From assembly GCA_965279195.1 (NCBI GenBank), contig CBDIHP010000037.1, positions 191,548 through 255,547 on the forward strand: 64,000 bases of DNA. The letters run 5' to 3'. This DNA is from CBDIHP01 sp965279195. GTDB lineage: Bacteria > Planctomycetota > Planctomycetia > Isosphaerales > Isosphaeraceae. Positions 62,917 through 64,000 of this stretch are shown here, in pieces. Within the stretch, counting starts at the first letter, position 1, and the number at the start of each line of letters is the position of its first letter. The notes under the pieces are model-generated. The model saw only the letters and a program-made list of their open reading frames with translations. It did no database searches and was not told the origin of the DNA. The position numbers and the translations under genes were made by a program.

Positions 62917-64000
62917 ATGTTGCGTCATCTCGCTCTCGCTTTCGGCCTCGGTCTGGGGCTCGCCCTCTCCGCGTCGGCGCCGTCCTTCGCGGCCGATGTG
63001 GCCAAGGAGACGGAGGCCCCGAAGCCTCCCGTGATCGTCGACCTCACCCTGAAAGGCTCGATCTCCGAGGACCCCGCCCCCGGTCGGCATCGAGGGGAAC
63101 CCGATCAAGGACAACCTCAAGGGGATCGGTCGACCGGCTCGCGAAGGCGAAGAACGACGACGCGGTGAAGGGGCTCGTCCCTCCGCATCCAGTCGCTCGA
63201 AATCGGCTGGGCCCGTGTGAACGAGCTGCGCAAGGCGATCCGGAACTTCCGCGACTCCGGCAAGCTGGTCGTGGCGTACCTCGAAGGACGGCGGCAACGC
63301 CGAGTACGCCGTGGCGGCGGCGGCCGACGAGGTTGTGATGCCCGAGAGCGGCTCCCTGATGATCAAGGGGCTCGCGGCGGAGATCACCTTCTACAAGAAG
63401 CTCTTCGACAAGCTCGGCGTCGTGGCCGACTGGATGCAGGTCGGCGAGTTCAAGTCGTACGGCGAGCCCTACACCCCGGACCCAGATGAGCCCGGCCTTC
63501 CGCGAGGAGATGACCTCGATCCTGGGCGACACCCTACGCCCTGCTGGCCGAGGTCATCGCCGAACGCCAGGGCATCACCGTCGCCGACGCCAGGACTCTG
63601 ATCGACGGCGGCCCCTATCGCCCGAAGGACGCCAAGGCCGGCCGGCCTGGTGAACCGGATCGCCTACGAGGACCAGATCGAGGCCGGGTTCAAGTCGGCC
63701 TTGAAGGTCGCCGATGTCAAGCTCGACACCAAGTACGGCAAGAAGACCGAGCAGCTCGACATGAGCGGGCTCGGGCGGGTTCCTCAAGATGATGCAGGCC
63801 CTCTCGGGCGAAGGCCCGAAGAAGGCGGCGTCGAAGAACGACAAGATCGCCCTCATCTACACCTCGGGCGCGATCAACACCGGCAAGTCGTCGGGCAGCT
63901 CGCTCCTGGGCGAGGCGACGATGGGCTCCGAGACGGTCATCAAGCACCTCCGCGAGGGCCGAGGCCGACAAGACGGTCAAGGCGATCGTCCTGCGGGTCG
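62917..64000 (+). pseudogene. sppA: signal peptide peptidase SppA (67-kDa type), frameshifted and cut by the window end
   Basis: Start MLRHLALAFGLGLGLALSAS is a signal or anchor, and GGAG lies upstream. With nine single-base insertions removed (near 63082, 63128, 63180, 63286, 63475, 63533, 63640, 63774 and 63957) the frame is open to the window edge and reads as SppA: PVIVDLTLKGSISEDPAPVG, AYLEDGGNAEYAVAAAADEV, and VGEFKSYGEPYT with the catalytic-type Lys. The nucleophile Ser should lie downstream of the window. As given the frame is destroyed, so it is a pseudogene or an error-rich stretch. SppA digests leftover signal peptides in the membrane. Confidence 0.82.

Overview
The window is about 64 kb of very GC-rich bacterial chromosome. 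It carries planctomycete marker families (DUF1501, DUF1552, DUF1592-type cytochrome c proteins, DUF1080, sulfatase, FG-GAP proteins, a surface protein with an N-terminal LEERVVLNG block). The closest setting I can infer is the Isosphaeraceae side of the Planctomycetes, but no rRNA or tRNA is present to fix this. No CRISPR array, prophage, integrase or transposase gene was seen.

Layout. 1-8.8 kb: a truncated propeller-like protein, a glycosidase-like protein, YqgE, a thioredoxin/TPR protein, an amidohydrolase, an esterase and a DUF1501 protein. 8.9-20.9 kb: an FG-GAP repeat protein, an ADP-ribosylglycohydrolase, a DUF1080 protein, several small unknowns, an ExbB/TolQ-like protein, a rhomboid protease, a lipoprotein and an Ig-like membrane protein. 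21.3-25.8 kb: a Gly-rich secreted protein, a second LTxxQ-like protein, a TPR protein and a DUF2617 protein. 26.1-31.3 kb: a tight cassette of methyltransferase, flippase, GT-C glycosyltransferase-like protein and CDP-alcohol phosphatidyltransferase, probably for a surface glycan or glycolipid. 31.3-36.4 kb: two Gfo/Idh/MocA oxidoreductases, a sugar isomerase/epimerase and an orphan Fe3+-type ABC permease. 36.5-44 kb: a secreted protein, the DUF1552/DUF1592 pair, ribosomal proteins L32 and L28, a frameshifted membrane protein and proC. 44.3-55.6 kb: a frameshifted TPR lipoprotein, a surface protein, a sulfatase, the hemE-hemH-hemG haem cluster, a second DUF1080 protein and a LamG protein split by a propeller. 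55.6-64 kb: a PARG-like protein, acetyl-CoA synthetase, a LOG-family protein, unknowns, and an sppA gene broken by many single-base insertions up to the window edge.

The most distinctive feature is a dense set of palindromic repeats filling the gaps between genes. I separate several families: A/B (nested CTCCCGAT-type palindromes), C (GGGGCCAGTTCGTGTGCCA ends), D (141-bp TGGAGTGCG elements), G (GGGTGATGGGTCATGGG ends), plus single hairpins. One D element sits in frame, without a stop, inside the glycosyltransferase-like gene. A second theme is that every frameshift I can reconstruct (12 in three genes) is a one-base insertion in a short G, C or T run, which looks more like a sequence-quality artefact than gene decay. 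Functionally the window mixes housekeeping (proC, hem genes, acs, L28/L32) with envelope building and polysaccharide or keto-sugar catabolism.
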